DNA from: Ectobacillus antri
Lineage (GTDB): Bacteria; Bacillota; Bacilli; Bacillales; Bacillaceae_G
Reading direction: 5' to 3'
Length of the DNA stretch: 64,000 nucleotides
Assembly (NCBI RefSeq): GCF_003852715.1
Contig: NZ_RIAV01000005.1
Location: forward strand, 124,001 to 188,000
Position 1 is the first letter of the stretch, and every line of letters starts with the position of its first letter. The notes beneath the pieces are model-generated. The model was not told where the DNA came from. It saw nothing but the letters and a program-made list of their open reading frames with translations, and searched no databases. Made by a program: the position numbers and the translations under genes. This document shows positions 46,526 through 55,184 of this stretch, one piece after another.

Positions 46526-46526
46526 C

Positions 46527-48707
46527 TTATTTATTAAATTTCAACTTTGCTAATGCATCTGCTAATGCTGTGTTTACTGGTTCATTATCCTGCTGTTTCA
46601 AGTACTTAGCTATGTCTTTCTTTGATACGTTCCCTTGCTTAGCTTTATTGCGACGCTCCTGAAATGCACTCATTTTTTCACGATGACCGCAGCTGCAGAC
46701 AAAGATTTGTCCGTCACCTTGACCACGAAGCTCCATTTTCTTATGACAGTTTGGACATCTTGCGTTGGTCAGCTTAGCAATATTTTTACGGTGACCGCAT
46801 TCACGATCCTGACACACAAGCATACGACCTTTTTTACCATTTACCTCAAGCATCGGTTTCCCGCAATCTGGACATCTTGTTGCTGTTACATTGTCGTGCT
46901 TAAATTTTTGGTCACTATTTTTCACTTCGTGTACGGCCGTTTTTGTATATTCACGAATCTCTTTTAAGAAGGTATCCTTTTTTAAGTTCCCCTTCGCAAT
47001 TGCCTCAAGCTTTTGTTCCCACTCTGCAGTTAGCGCCGGTGATTTTAAATCATCCGGAACAAGCTCAAGCAACTGTTTGCCTTTAGAAGTAATATGAATA
47101 TACTTGCCTTTTTTCTCAAGTGAAAAACTGTTGAACAGCTTCTCAATAATATCTGCACGTGTCGCGACAGTACCAAGGCCGCCTGTTTTTCCAATCGTCT
47201 GAATTAAATCCTTGCTTTCACCGGACATATATTTTGCCGGGTTTTCCATCGCGGACAAAAGCGTCCCTTCCGTAAAACGCTCTGGTGGTTTTGTTTCACC
47301 TTTTGTTTGCAGGACATTTAGAATTTCAATTTCTTCTCCTTGCTCGATAGAAGGAAGAACCTGATCAGATACATCCTCACGTTCCTCATCTTCAAAGTCA
47401 TTATCATATACTTCCTTCCAGCCCTGCGAAAGAATTGTTTTTCCCTTCGCTACAAAGGATTCTTTTCCGATTGTGGCACGAATCGTTACTTGCTCAAACT
47501 CAAAGGCTGGTGATAGTACCGCTAAAAAGCGCTTTACAACAAGATCATAAATCTTTCTCTCTTTGTCACTCAAGGAACTAAGCAATACGGATTCTTCTGT
47601 CGGGATTATTGCATGGTGATCGGAAACCTTGCTGTTGTCGACAAAGGATTTACTTACCTTGATAGGCTTTTGCAATAATCTTGAGGCAATTTTTGCATAC
47701 GGCTTTACATTACAAGCTGCAATGCGGTCCTTCAGTGTATCTACCATATCTGTTGAAAGATAACGGGAATCCGTACGCGGATATGTGACCACCTTATGCT
47801 GTTCGTAAAGCTTTTGCATAATGGACAGCGTTTCTTTAGCAGAGTAGCCGAAAATACGGTTCGCATCGCGCTGCAATTCCGTCAAATCATACAACTGTGG
47901 TGCGTACGTCTTTTTTAAGGTTTTCTGCACTTCCGTAACCTTCGCCTTTTGATTGCGTACCGCTTTTATAACGGCATCTCCTGTTTCTTTAGAAAATGTT
48001 CTTGTTTCCTTCGTCTTCCCATCCTGCCAAACAAACTTTATGCTCTTACCAATCGCAGTTACACCATAAAACGGTTTTGGTTGGAAATTTTTAATCTCTT
48101 CTTCACGCTTTGCGATAATTGCGAGCGTTGGTGTTTGCACACGACCACAGGATAGCTGGGCATTATGCTTACATGTTAAAGCGCGCGTCGCATTAATACC
48201 AACGAACCAATCTGCTTCAGCGCGTGCGACCGCAGACGCGTATAAATTTTCATACTCTTTACCGTCACGCAACTTACGAAAACCTTCCTGAATTGCTTTA
48301 TCTGTAACAGATGAAATCCAAAGGCGTTTGATTGGCTTTTTCACCTGCACCTTTTCTAAAATCCAACGTGCAACTAGCTCGCCCTCGCGTCCCGCATCTG
48401 TTGCAATCACAATGTCTTTTACATCCTTACGAAGCAACTGCGATTTTACAGCCTGAAACTGCTTACCCGTTTGTTTAATAACAACCAGCTTTAAATGAGC
48501 TGGAAGCATTGGCAGATCTTCTATTTTCCATGACTTATATTTATCATCATAAGCCTCAGGATCGGCAAGTGTCACCAAATGACCAAGCGCCCATGTTACG
48601 ATATATTGCTCTCCTTCTAAATAACCGTTCCCCTTCTTACCGCACTTTAATACACGGGCCAAATCACGGGCAACAGACGGCTTCTCAGCCAATACAACTG
48701 TTTTCAT
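46527..48707 (-). CDS. topB: DNA topoisomerase III
   Basis: A type IA topoisomerase of 726 residues, which decatenates DNA and resolves recombination intermediates. Domains: Toprim (about 1-140, KTVVLAEKPSVARDLA and DAGREGELVARWI), the gate domain with the active Tyr in TYPRTDSRYLS, and a C-terminal part with two four-Cys zinc clusters (CPDCGKPM...CQDRECGH and CPNCHKKM...CSCGHR). The ATG at 48707 is chosen over an upstream frame because GGAAAGGATG precedes it and topB proteins begin with this segment. Confidence 0.96.
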   Translation of the reverse strand: MKTVVLAEKPSVARDLARVLKCGKKGNGYLEGEQYIVTWALGHLVTLADPEAYDDKYKSWKIEDLPMLPAHLKLVVIKQTGKQFQAVKSQLLRKDVKDIVIATDAGREGELVARWILEKVQVKKPIKRLWISSVTDKAIQEGFRKLRDGKEYENLYASAVARAEADWFVGINATRALTCKHNAQLSCGRVQTPTLAIIAKREEEIKNFQPKPFYGVTAIGKSIKFVWQDGKTKETRTFSKETGDAVIKAVRNQKAKVTEVQKTLKKTYAPQLYDLTELQRDANRIFGYSAKETLSIMQKLYEQHKVVTYPRTDSRYLSTDMVDTLKDRIAACNVKPYAKIASRLLQKPIKVSKSFVDNSKVSDHHAIIPTEESVLLSSLSDKERKIYDLVVKRFLAVLSPAFEFEQVTIRATIGKESFVAKGKTILSQGWKEVYDNDFEDEEREDVSDQVLPSIEQGEEIEILNVLQTKGETKPPERFTEGTLLSAMENPAKYMSGESKDLIQTIGKTGGLGTVATRADIIEKLFNSFSLEKKGKYIHITSKGKQLLELVPDDLKSPALTAEWEQKLEAIAKGNLKKDTFLKEIREYTKTAVHEVKNSDQKFKHDNVTATRCPDCGKPMLEVNGKKGRMLVCQDRECGHRKNIAKLTNARCPNCHKKMELRGQGDGQIFVCSCGHREKMSAFQERRNKAKQGNVSKKDIAKYLKQQDNEPVNTALADALAKLKFNK

Positions 48708-48880
48708 ACAAACATCCTTTCCGGTTTCTTCTATTCTATATCTTAGACGTTTTACACATAAATGAAAAGCATCCCGGTATTTCATCATTCGTCAGCGCAA
48801 GACATAAACTGTGTGACAATACATTCCGGATTCCCTATAGCCATTTATACGCCTCCTTGCCATTACCTAGGAAATAGAAT

Positions 48881-48912
48881 AAAGGAAGAGTGATCATTAC
48901 TCTTCCTTTTCT
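48881..48912 (-). terminator. Terminator after the ATP-binding protein gene
   Basis: AAAGGAAGAGT pairs with ACTCTTCCTTT around a short loop, with T runs on the minus strand. Confidence 0.88.
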
Positions 48913-48944
48913 TCTGTCTCTAGGTTTTAATATTATTCTTAAAT

Positions 48945-50366
48945 CTATCGGTCAGTCCGCTGTTTTATCATGTATGCTTGCTTCGGATGATTCACCTGAT
49001 TTGGATATTTCAGCTTAATTTTACCTTTATCTAAAAGCTTCGCTAAATAATTGTTTCTCAGACCATCCGGTGTTCGCTCTAGCAGATAAGCAAACTCCTT
49101 AAGTCTCAATGGACGCTTGGCACAAAGCTGCAAAATAATATCTTCCATCACAACAGGAGACAGACGTTTTTTCTTCCTGGCTAGCTCTGCTATTTGCCAT
49201 AGCTCTGCTTCTATATCATCCTCTAGCACTTCTTCGTGTATATCTTCAATACTAGGCATTTCGACAGAATCGGTCATTCCGTTATTTACGGACCTCATTA
49301 ACTCACTGTTTCCGACAATATGCTTATTAAAGGAGTTGGTGTTTTTATTATCGGAGTCAATATCTTTATTATAGAAGTCTAACTCTTTATTCAATGAGTT
49401 TTCTTCTTTATTAAAGGAGTTTAGAATGTTATTACCGGAGTTATCATCCTTATTAAAGGAGTTGTAATCATTATTACTGGAGTTAACTTCACTATTATAG
49501 GAGTCGTCGTTTTTCAGCCACTCTGACGAAAGTGCCTCTTCTATTGGTACGATCATAGGATATATGTTCAAGGTAAGATTCGTTTTATTGCTTTCCGGAT
49601 CAGATGTAAACCTCATGATCCAATTGAGCTGTTTTGCCGCTATATCCATATTTCGTATACCTGAGCCAGCTCTTTTACATAAATCAATCATAATAAACAT
49701 TTTAAATAGATTAGGATTTCTTAAATTGCTAATGCCGCCCTCAAGAGCTTTTTCCGTCGTAACACGTGAATAACCAGTGTTGGTGAATATATATGCATCT
49801 TGTGTTTTCTCGATGACAATACCGCCTTCTGCATAATAATCTCCATGTACAATCGCATTTATAATCGCTTCATGAAAAATAGTAGCTTGTTCAATTCCAA
49901 GATCACCGGACATACTATTCTTCATAGTGTCTAATGTTCGGAAATAGAAGTCATATATATTTCCGGACCATGTTCCGTCTTGTGAAGTAAATCGATGGGA
50001 CCAAGACAAGTTTTCATTATTTCCCAAACTTTCACGATACTCAAGAAAGTATTGCGGCAAAACTTCTGTAATCATTCGCTCTTCACTAAACATTAATAGA
50101 CCGGCCAAAGTCAGTCCTTCTTTATTTGTGTTACGAATCTTTCCCCAAGCACCAATTTTATAAAGAAACTCTTTTAGCTCCAGCGCATTCCACGGATGAT
50201 CTGGCTTTACCGTCGCAAAGCGCTGGCGATAGCTTTTTACCGATTCGAAATTTAGTTCATTTAGTCCATAGTGCTCTAAAATCAAACTATCGGAGGCCTG
50301 GCCGGTATGATCTATTGTGTAACTCAATGCATTTCCTCCTCCCATATCCGTTCTTTCACGCAGCAT
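48945..50366 (-). CDS. Schlafen/AlbA_2-type ATP-binding protein lacking its N-terminal domain
   Basis: A 473-residue protein. Residues 1-60 (MLRERTD...LNELNFESVKSYRQRF) correspond to the linker that normally follows an AlbA_2/Schlafen DNA-binding domain, which is missing. A GHKL-like ATPase half follows (about 160-265; HEAIINAIVHGDY, RAGSGIRNM). Residues 295-350 are eight perfect-length 7-residue repeats of type NSFNKxx, and the C-terminal 395-470 part forms a winged helix (LRLKEFAYLLERTPDGLRNNYLAKLL). AAAGGAG nine bases before the ATG shows that the short form is translated. In full-length relatives the protein is often called a transcriptional regulator or RecG-like. Its role is unknown; it could be a truncated but expressed remnant or a specialised regulator. 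Confidence 0.72.
   Translation of the reverse strand: MLRERTDMGGGNALSYTIDHTGQASDSLILEHYGLNELNFESVKSYRQRFATVKPDHPWNALELKEFLYKIGAWGKIRNTNKEGLTLAGLLMFSEERMITEVLPQYFLEYRESLGNNENLSWSHRFTSQDGTWSGNIYDFYFRTLDTMKNSMSGDLGIEQATIFHEAIINAIVHGDYYAEGGIVIEKTQDAYIFTNTGYSRVTTEKALEGGISNLRNPNLFKMFIMIDLCKRAGSGIRNMDIAAKQLNWIMRFTSDPESNKTNLTLNIYPMIVPIEEALSSEWLKNDDSYNSEVNSSNNDYNSFNKDDNSGNNILNSFNKEENSLNKELDFYNKDIDSDNKNTNSFNKHIVGNSELMRSVNNGMTDSVEMPSIEDIHEEVLEDDIEAELWQIAELARKKKRLSPVVMEDIILQLCAKRPLRLKEFAYLLERTPDGLRNNYLAKLLDKGKIKLKYPNQVNHPKQAYMIKQRTDR
49317..49484 (-). repeat. Eight in-frame 21-bp repeats within the ATP-binding protein gene
   Basis: The repeats encode 7-residue units starting at residues 295, 302, 309, 316, 323, 330, 337 and 344, each with Asn or Asp first, Ser usually second and Asn fourth. 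They join the ATPase domain to the C-terminal winged helix as a flexible Asn-rich linker. Tandem 21-bp units can vary in number without a frameshift. Confidence 0.88.
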
Positions 50367-50425
50367 ATGATAAAGTCTCCTTTGACTGCTTCATAAAGTT
50401 CATTTCTTTATTTTAACACTTTTTA

Positions 50426-50437
50426 ACGATATATCGT
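50426..50437. promoter_or_regulatory. Perfect 12-bp palindrome upstream of the ATP-binding protein gene
   Basis: ACGATATATCGT lies about 60 bases before the ATG and just upstream of a TAAAAA/TAAAAT box on the minus strand, with TTGCAG further up. The position is that of an operator inside or next to the promoter. Which regulator binds it is unknown; autoregulation by the winged-helix protein downstream is possible. Confidence 0.4.
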
Positions 50438-50503
50438 GTGACTGCAAAGAAAATATATAACAAAGACCTTCGGGAAATAATGGTACATATATTCATAATT
50501 ATT

Positions 50504-50641
50504 GGCTGTTTTCGCAAACTTTGTTGCTATGTAACAAATAGTGGGGAGTGGTTGATTCCCGCAGGAGTCTCGCACCTTCCGCTCCAACCAACCTGAAACA
50601 AAGAAACCTATTTAAAAACAACAATCTTTTAGAAAAGAGCC
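50504..50641 (+). mobile_element. MITE copy A (138 bp) with 8-bp target duplication
   Basis: The element begins GGCTGTTTTC and ends GAAAAGAGCC (imperfect terminal inverted repeats) and is flanked on both sides by TAATTATT, a perfect 8-bp direct repeat. It is the inverted partner of copy B at 52988-53131, matching over its whole length apart from point changes and a six-base gap in the middle. It encodes nothing. An 8-bp duplication with GGCTCTTTT-type ends suggests mobilisation by an ISL3-like transposase, but no such gene is in the window. Confidence 0.88.
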
Positions 50642-50846
50642 TAATTATTATATAAATATACAAAAATTGAAGAGAAGTATATACATATAGTCTGCCGCTT
50701 CTTCGTACCTCTCATAAATAAACTGTATGATATAGTTTGTGTTATCTGTACTACATAATTTGCCCTCTTTAATCCTCTCTGCAACTTCGTTATAATCAAT
50801 AGAGAAGTTTTAACTACGTCACTATAAAGAAAAGGTGTATGCATAG

Positions 50847-52403
50847 ATGAGTATTTTATCAGTAAGCAATTTAAGTCATGGCTTTGGAGACCGCGCTATC
50901 TTTAATAATGTCTCCTTCCGCCTGTTAAAAGGTGAGCATATTGGACTCGTCGGCGCTAACGGAGAAGGTAAGTCTACCTTTATGAATATTGTTACGGGCA
51001 AGCTCCAGCCAGATGAAGGGAAAGTTGAATGGTCTAAGCATATGCGCGTAGGCTATTTGGATCAGCATGCTGTTTTGTCACAAGGAATGACAATTCGTGA
51101 TGTCTTAAAAACTGCTTTTCAATATCTATTTGATATGGAAGCTGAGATGAACGGGCTGTATGAGAAAATGGGAGAAGCAACTCCTGAAGAGCTGGAGAAA
51201 ATGCTTGAAGATGTTGGGATTATTCAAGATACTTTAACGAACAATGATTTCTATATTATTGACTCTAAAGTAGAAGAAGTAGCGCGTGGACTTGGTTTAG
51301 ATGATGTCGGCCTAGATCGTGATGTACACGACCTGAGCGGCGGACAGCGCACAAAGGTTCTGCTTGCGAAGCTATTGCTTGAGAAGCCAGATATCTTATT
51401 GCTAGATGAGCCTACCAACTACCTAGATGAAAAGCATATTGAGTGGCTGAAACGCTACCTGCAGGAATATGAGAACGCATTTATTTTGATATCCCATGAT
51501 ATTCCGTTCTTAAATAGTGTAGTTAATCTAATCTACCATATGGAAAACCAAGAATTGAATCGCTATGTGGGTGATTATGATAACTTCCTAAAGATTTATG
51601 AAGTGAAAAAACAACAACTGGAGTCTGCTTATAAGCGTCAGCAGCAAGAAATTTCCGAGCTAAAAGACTTTGTTGCCCGCAATAAAGCGCGCGTTTCCAC
51701 GCGCAATATGGCTATGTCCCGTCAGAAAAAGCTTGATAAAATGGAAGTGATTGAGCTAGCGAAGGAAAAACCGAAGCCGGAGTTCCACTTTAAGGAAGGT
51801 CGTACATCCGGCAAGCTGATTTTCGAAACGAAGGATCTTGTTATCGGTTATGATAGCCCACTTTCTAGACCTTTAAACTTGAAAATGGAGCGCGGTCAAA
51901 AAATTGCCTTAATGGGTGCGAATGGTATTGGTAAAACAACACTTCTAAAGAGTATTTTAGGCGAAATTAAGCCGATTTCCGGCAGCGTTCAGCGCGGTGA
52001 TTACTTACAAATCGGCTACTTCGAACAAGAAATTAAAACATCCAACTACAATACTTGTATTGAAGAGGTTTGGAACGCGTTCCCTTCCTTTACGCAATAT
52101 GAAGTGCGCGCTGCATTGGCAAAATGCGGTCTTACAACAAAGCATATTGAAAGCAAGGTAGAAGTCCTGAGCGGGGGAGAAAAGGCGAAGGTACGTCTTT
52201 GTAAGCTCGTAAATAGCGAGACAAATCTGCTTGTACTGGACGAGCCTACTAACCACTTGGATGTAGATGCGAAGGAAGAGTTAAAGCGCGCTTTAAAAGC
52301 ATACAAAGGCAGCATCCTACTTATTAGCCATGAGCCAGAATTCTATCGTGAGGTTGCGACTGAAGTATGGAATTGTGAGAGCTGGACGACGAAGTTGTTC
52401 TAA
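50847..52403 (+). CDS. ABC-F family ATPase
   Basis: A 518-residue soluble protein with two ABC domains in tandem and no membrane segment. First domain: Walker A GANGEGKST, signature LSGGQRTK, Walker B LLLDEPTNYLD. Linker of about 80 charged residues (ESAYKRQQQEISELKDFVARNKARVSTRN). Second domain: GANGIGKTT, LSGGEKAK, LVLDEPTNHLD. ABC-F proteins act on the ribosome, in translation control or antibiotic protection. It is close to the YkpA/YbiT group, so a housekeeping role is more likely than resistance. GGTG precedes the ATG. Confidence 0.92.
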   Translation: MSILSVSNLSHGFGDRAIFNNVSFRLLKGEHIGLVGANGEGKSTFMNIVTGKLQPDEGKVEWSKHMRVGYLDQHAVLSQGMTIRDVLKTAFQYLFDMEAEMNGLYEKMGEATPEELEKMLEDVGIIQDTLTNNDFYIIDSKVEEVARGLGLDDVGLDRDVHDLSGGQRTKVLLAKLLLEKPDILLLDEPTNYLDEKHIEWLKRYLQEYENAFILISHDIPFLNSVVNLIYHMENQELNRYVGDYDNFLKIYEVKKQQLESAYKRQQQEISELKDFVARNKARVSTRNMAMSRQKKLDKMEVIELAKEKPKPEFHFKEGRTSGKLIFETKDLVIGYDSPLSRPLNLKMERGQKIALMGANGIGKTTLLKSILGEIKPISGSVQRGDYLQIGYFEQEIKTSNYNTCIEEVWNAFPSFTQYEVRAALAKCGLTTKHIESKVEVLSGGEKAKVRLCKLVNSETNLLVLDEPTNHLDVDAKEELKRALKAYKGSILLISHEPEFYREVATEVWNCESWTTKLF

Positions 52404-52429
52404 CCAACTATAAACACATGATAAACCGT

Positions 52430-52468
52430 TCAGCCTCCTCTTACTGATAAAGGGGAGGCTGGCTTTTT
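52430..52468 (+). terminator. Terminator after the ABC-F gene
   Basis: CAGCCTCC/GGAGGCTG forms an eight-base GC-rich stem with a longer loop, followed by a T run. Confidence 0.85.
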
Positions 52469-52523
52469 GTTTGCTTTTGCTCTTATGCTATAATAAGTAC
52501 TCATCATATACTTTGGAGGCATT

Positions 52524-52988
52524 ATGCTAACTTTTGAAGAAAAACTTGCGATTGTATCATCTTTTTCAGAATTAGAGCGAAAAAACGTGTCGTTAGGACG
52601 CGTGAATTTCCATTTTGAAGGCAGCGTGAAGGAAAAAAAAGTGGTTGTTTATCACCTGCATCCGAACGGCAATGGCTTTGTATACGGGGAATACCTGAAT
52701 GGTTATGAAATGAATGACAAGGGTATGGTCAATATCCGTGATTTCTCAGCGGATGCGCTTCGTACAATCATTGAACAGTCCATTTTGTCTCTATCAGAAA
52801 AAGAGGTCGAGGTTTCTGATAAGCCTGCTTTTGAAGAAGAGTGGATTAATGAAGAAGGACATACTCTTATGCTTGTGGAAGAAGACGATTTGTGGAATGT
52901 GTATGCTGGTTTAAACCTTGATGGTACATTCAACTCCTATCGAGAAGCGGCTCAATATCTGGATGAGGAAGGTTTCTCTATTAAATAG
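52524..52988 (+). CDS. Conserved-looking hypothetical protein
   Basis: A 154-residue soluble acidic protein I do not recognise. It begins LTFEEKLAIVSSFSELERKNVSLGRVNFHFEGS and continues with alternating beta strands (KKVVVYHLHPNGNGFVYGEYL), a helix with DALRTIIEQSILSLS, and a C-terminal DLWNVYAGLNLDGTFNSYREAAQYLDEEGF. TTTGGAGG before the ATG shows translation. Its stop codon is completed by the first base of MITE copy B: the codons ATT AAA TA end the target duplication and the G comes from the element. The pre-insertion site would read ATT AAA TAA, so the protein end is unchanged. Confidence 0.82.
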   Translation: MLTFEEKLAIVSSFSELERKNVSLGRVNFHFEGSVKEKKVVVYHLHPNGNGFVYGEYLNGYEMNDKGMVNIRDFSADALRTIIEQSILSLSEKEVEVSDKPAFEEEWINEEGHTLMLVEEDDLWNVYAGLNLDGTFNSYREAAQYLDEEGFSIK

Positions 52989-53131
52989 GCTCTTTTCTAA
53001 AAAAATTGTTATTTTTAGATAACTTTCTTTGTTTCAGATTGGTTGGAGCAGAAGGTGCGGGACTCCTGCGGGAGTGGTTGGTTTCCACTCCCCACTATTG
53101 TTACATAGCAATAAAGTTTGCGAAAACAGCC
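52988..53131 (-). mobile_element. MITE copy B (144 bp) with 8-bp target duplication
   Basis: It is flanked on both sides by ATTAAATA and is in inverted orientation to copy A. It starts GGCTCTTTTC on the plus strand and ends GAAAACAGCC. It has inserted exactly at the stop codon of the 52524 gene, between that gene and its terminator at 53139-53166, so the message now reads through the element before ending. Confidence 0.88.
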
Positions 53132-53138
53132 ATTAAAT

Positions 53139-53166
53139 AAAAGCCCTTGCATCGCAAAGGCTTTAA
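53139..53166. terminator. Bidirectional terminator displaced by MITE copy B
   Basis: AAAGCCCTTGC pairs with GCAAAGGCTTT with one mismatch and a three-base loop, and T/A runs on the sides. Confidence 0.75.
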
Positions 53167-53393
53167 TCTTCATCCTTAATATCAATATCCTCGGGAAGTG
53201 GCTCGCTGTTCCATTCAGCAAGTTGCTTTTTTGCTTTTTCTACTTGCTTCATATGATCGGAAAATTGGTCTTTGTAAATAAGATACTGCTCGCCATCATG
53301 AACGGTTCTAATTTTCCCTTGCCCAACTAATGCACGAATTGTTGTTTCTGGCAGAGATAAATACTCCGCCGCTTCTGCGATTGTTATGTACAT
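53163..53393 (-). CDS. Excisionase-like helix-turn-helix protein
   Basis: A 76-residue MerR-like/HTH_17 DNA-binding protein: YITIAEAAEYLSLPETTIRALVGQGKIRTV is the winged-helix part and YLIYKDQF closes the wing, followed by a charged helical tail (KQVEKAKKQLAEWN). Such proteins are called excisionase-like, but no integrase or prophage is near, so a small regulator is more likely. The ATG at 53393 fits the GAGAGGGTG site better than an upstream GTG. Confidence 0.85.
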   Translation of the reverse strand: MYITIAEAAEYLSLPETTIRALVGQGKIRTVHDGEQYLIYKDQFSDHMKQVEKAKKQLAEWNSEPLPEDIDIKDED

Positions 53394-53623
53394 TACTTTC
53401 ACCCTCTCAGCATTTTCTCCATATTCATTTTATCACTTTTATGACGCTTAATACGAAATAATGTAGCAAGAAATTGATAACTATTATAAAAAGGGTTATA
53501 CTTTTTAAGATGATTACGGCTATTATGAAGTGTTTTGGGACATAGGAGATTCCTTTATTCGGGATTATGTTATTGTTTTGTGGAATAATATTTCTTATAA
53601 ATTAATAAAGGTGAGGGTTTGTC

Positions 53624-55123
53624 ATGAACAATCATACATATTGCTCCATGGTTATTTTTGGGGCAACAGGCGACTTAGCGAAACGGAAGCTTTTCCCATC
53701 TATATACAATCTGTACAAAAAAGGTACATTAGATAAGAACTTTGCTGTAGTAGGTGTGGCACGTAGAGAGTGGAGCGATGAAGTATTTCGTGAAAATGTC
53801 ACTGCTTCTTTGCAGGATTCCAATATTTCTATTGAAGGTGACCTAACAGAATTTCTCTCTCATTTCCGTTATCTTGCGTTTGATGTTACCAATGCAGCTT
53901 CTTATCAAGATTTACATGAGCTATTAAACAGCTTAGAACAAGAATTTTCTATCCCTGGCAACCGCATGTTTTACATGGCAATGGCACCGGAGTTCTTTGG
54001 CACTATCGCTTCTTACTTAAAGTCTGAAGGTGTAACCAATGAACAGGGCTGGAATCGCCTTATTATTGAAAAACCATTCGGTCATGATTTTGCTTCCGCA
54101 CAGAAGCTGAATGAAGATTTAAGACAAGCGTTTGCGGAGGATGAAATCTATCGTATTGACCATTATCTAGGCAAAGAAATGGTTCAAAATATTGGTGTCA
54201 TCCGCTTTGCCAATGCGATTTTCGAATCGTTATGGAACAATCGCCACATCTCTAATATTCAAATCACCTCCAGCGAGTCGCTCGGTGTAGAAGACCGCGG
54301 TGGTTATTATGATACGTCAGGCGCCTTGCGCGACATGGTACAAAACCATATGATTCAAATGGTAGCTTTGCTTGCGATGGAGCCACCAATTCGCTTAACA
54401 ACAGAAGAAATACGCAGTGAAAAGATTAAAGCATTACGTGCGCTGCGTCCAATGACAAAGGATGAGGTAAAGCAATATTTCGTTCGCAGTCAGTATGGTC
54501 CGGGCTCCATGAATGGAAAAGAAGTGCCTGGCTACCGCAGTGAGCCTAAGGTAAACCCAGAATCTCGCACAGAGACATTTGTCGCAGGTAAGCTGATGAT
54601 TGACAACTTCCGCTGGGCAGGTGTACCGATTTATATCCGTACAGGCAAGCGTATGCAAGAAAAATCTACAAAGATTGTAGTTGAATTTAAAGAATTGCCA
54701 ATGAATCTGTACTCTAAATCAGAAAATAACGTTCATCCAAATCTTCTTATTATCCATATCCAGCCAGATGAAGGTATCTCCCTGATTTTAAATGGTAAAA
54801 AGATTGGGATGACTGATAAAACAACACCGGCTAAGCTGGATTATTGCAATCATTGCATCGATGGTATTAATACACCGGAAGCATATGAGAAGCTTCTTAA
54901 CGATGCAATTCATGGTGATGCAACAAACTTTACACACTGGGACGAGGTTGCATTATCTTGGAAGTTTGTTGATGTGATCTCTGAAGCGTGGAAAGAAGAT
55001 ACAAGCAGTGAATTTGAGCTATATCCTGCTGGTTCTATGGGACCTAAGGCCGCTGACGAACTACTTGCACAAGATGGCTTCCACTGGTGGCCAATTGGGG
55101 ATGACAGCGACTATTCTATATAA
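53624..55123 (+). CDS. zwf: Glucose-6-phosphate 1-dehydrogenase
   Basis: Zwf oxidises glucose-6-phosphate to 6-phosphogluconolactone with NADP, opening the oxidative pentose-phosphate pathway. The protein has 499 residues: the dinucleotide site IFGATGDLAKRKLFPSIY at the N terminus, EKPFGHD, and the active-site RIDHYLGKE. AAGGTGAGGG precedes the ATG. It converges on gndA, which encodes the third enzyme of the same pathway, across a shared terminator; lactonase is not in the window. Confidence 0.97.
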   Translation: MNNHTYCSMVIFGATGDLAKRKLFPSIYNLYKKGTLDKNFAVVGVARREWSDEVFRENVTASLQDSNISIEGDLTEFLSHFRYLAFDVTNAASYQDLHELLNSLEQEFSIPGNRMFYMAMAPEFFGTIASYLKSEGVTNEQGWNRLIIEKPFGHDFASAQKLNEDLRQAFAEDEIYRIDHYLGKEMVQNIGVIRFANAIFESLWNNRHISNIQITSSESLGVEDRGGYYDTSGALRDMVQNHMIQMVALLAMEPPIRLTTEEIRSEKIKALRALRPMTKDEVKQYFVRSQYGPGSMNGKEVPGYRSEPKVNPESRTETFVAGKLMIDNFRWAGVPIYIRTGKRMQEKSTKIVVEFKELPMNLYSKSENNVHPNLLIIHIQPDEGISLILNGKKIGMTDKTTPAKLDYCNHCIDGINTPEAYEKLLNDAIHGDATNFTHWDEVALSWKFVDVISEAWKEDTSSEFELYPAGSMGPKAADELLAQDGFHWWPIGDDSDYSI

Positions 55124-55154
55124 AAAAAACCGAGCTGAGGCTCGGTTTTTTTTA
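55120..55154. terminator. Bidirectional terminator between zwf and gndA
   Basis: AAAAAAACCGAGC/GCTCGGTTTTTTT is a perfect stem with a four-base loop. Confidence 0.95.
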
Positions 55155-55184
55155 GCTTTAGCGGCTAAGCCGCATATGCTGTTT

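Noticed and set aside
50847-52403. The ABC-F gene as an antibiotic-resistance determinant carried by a composite transposon made of the two MITEs.
   Set aside because: The MITEs have different target duplications, so they inserted separately, and the protein resembles the housekeeping YkpA/YbiT group.
53163-53393. The excisionase-like gene as part of a prophage or integrative element.
   Set aside because: No integrase, phage genes or attachment-site repeats are near; neighbours are core metabolic genes.
53530-53736. A 68-codon frame overlapping the start of zwf.
   Set aside because: It is out of frame with zwf, has no ribosome site and no family features.
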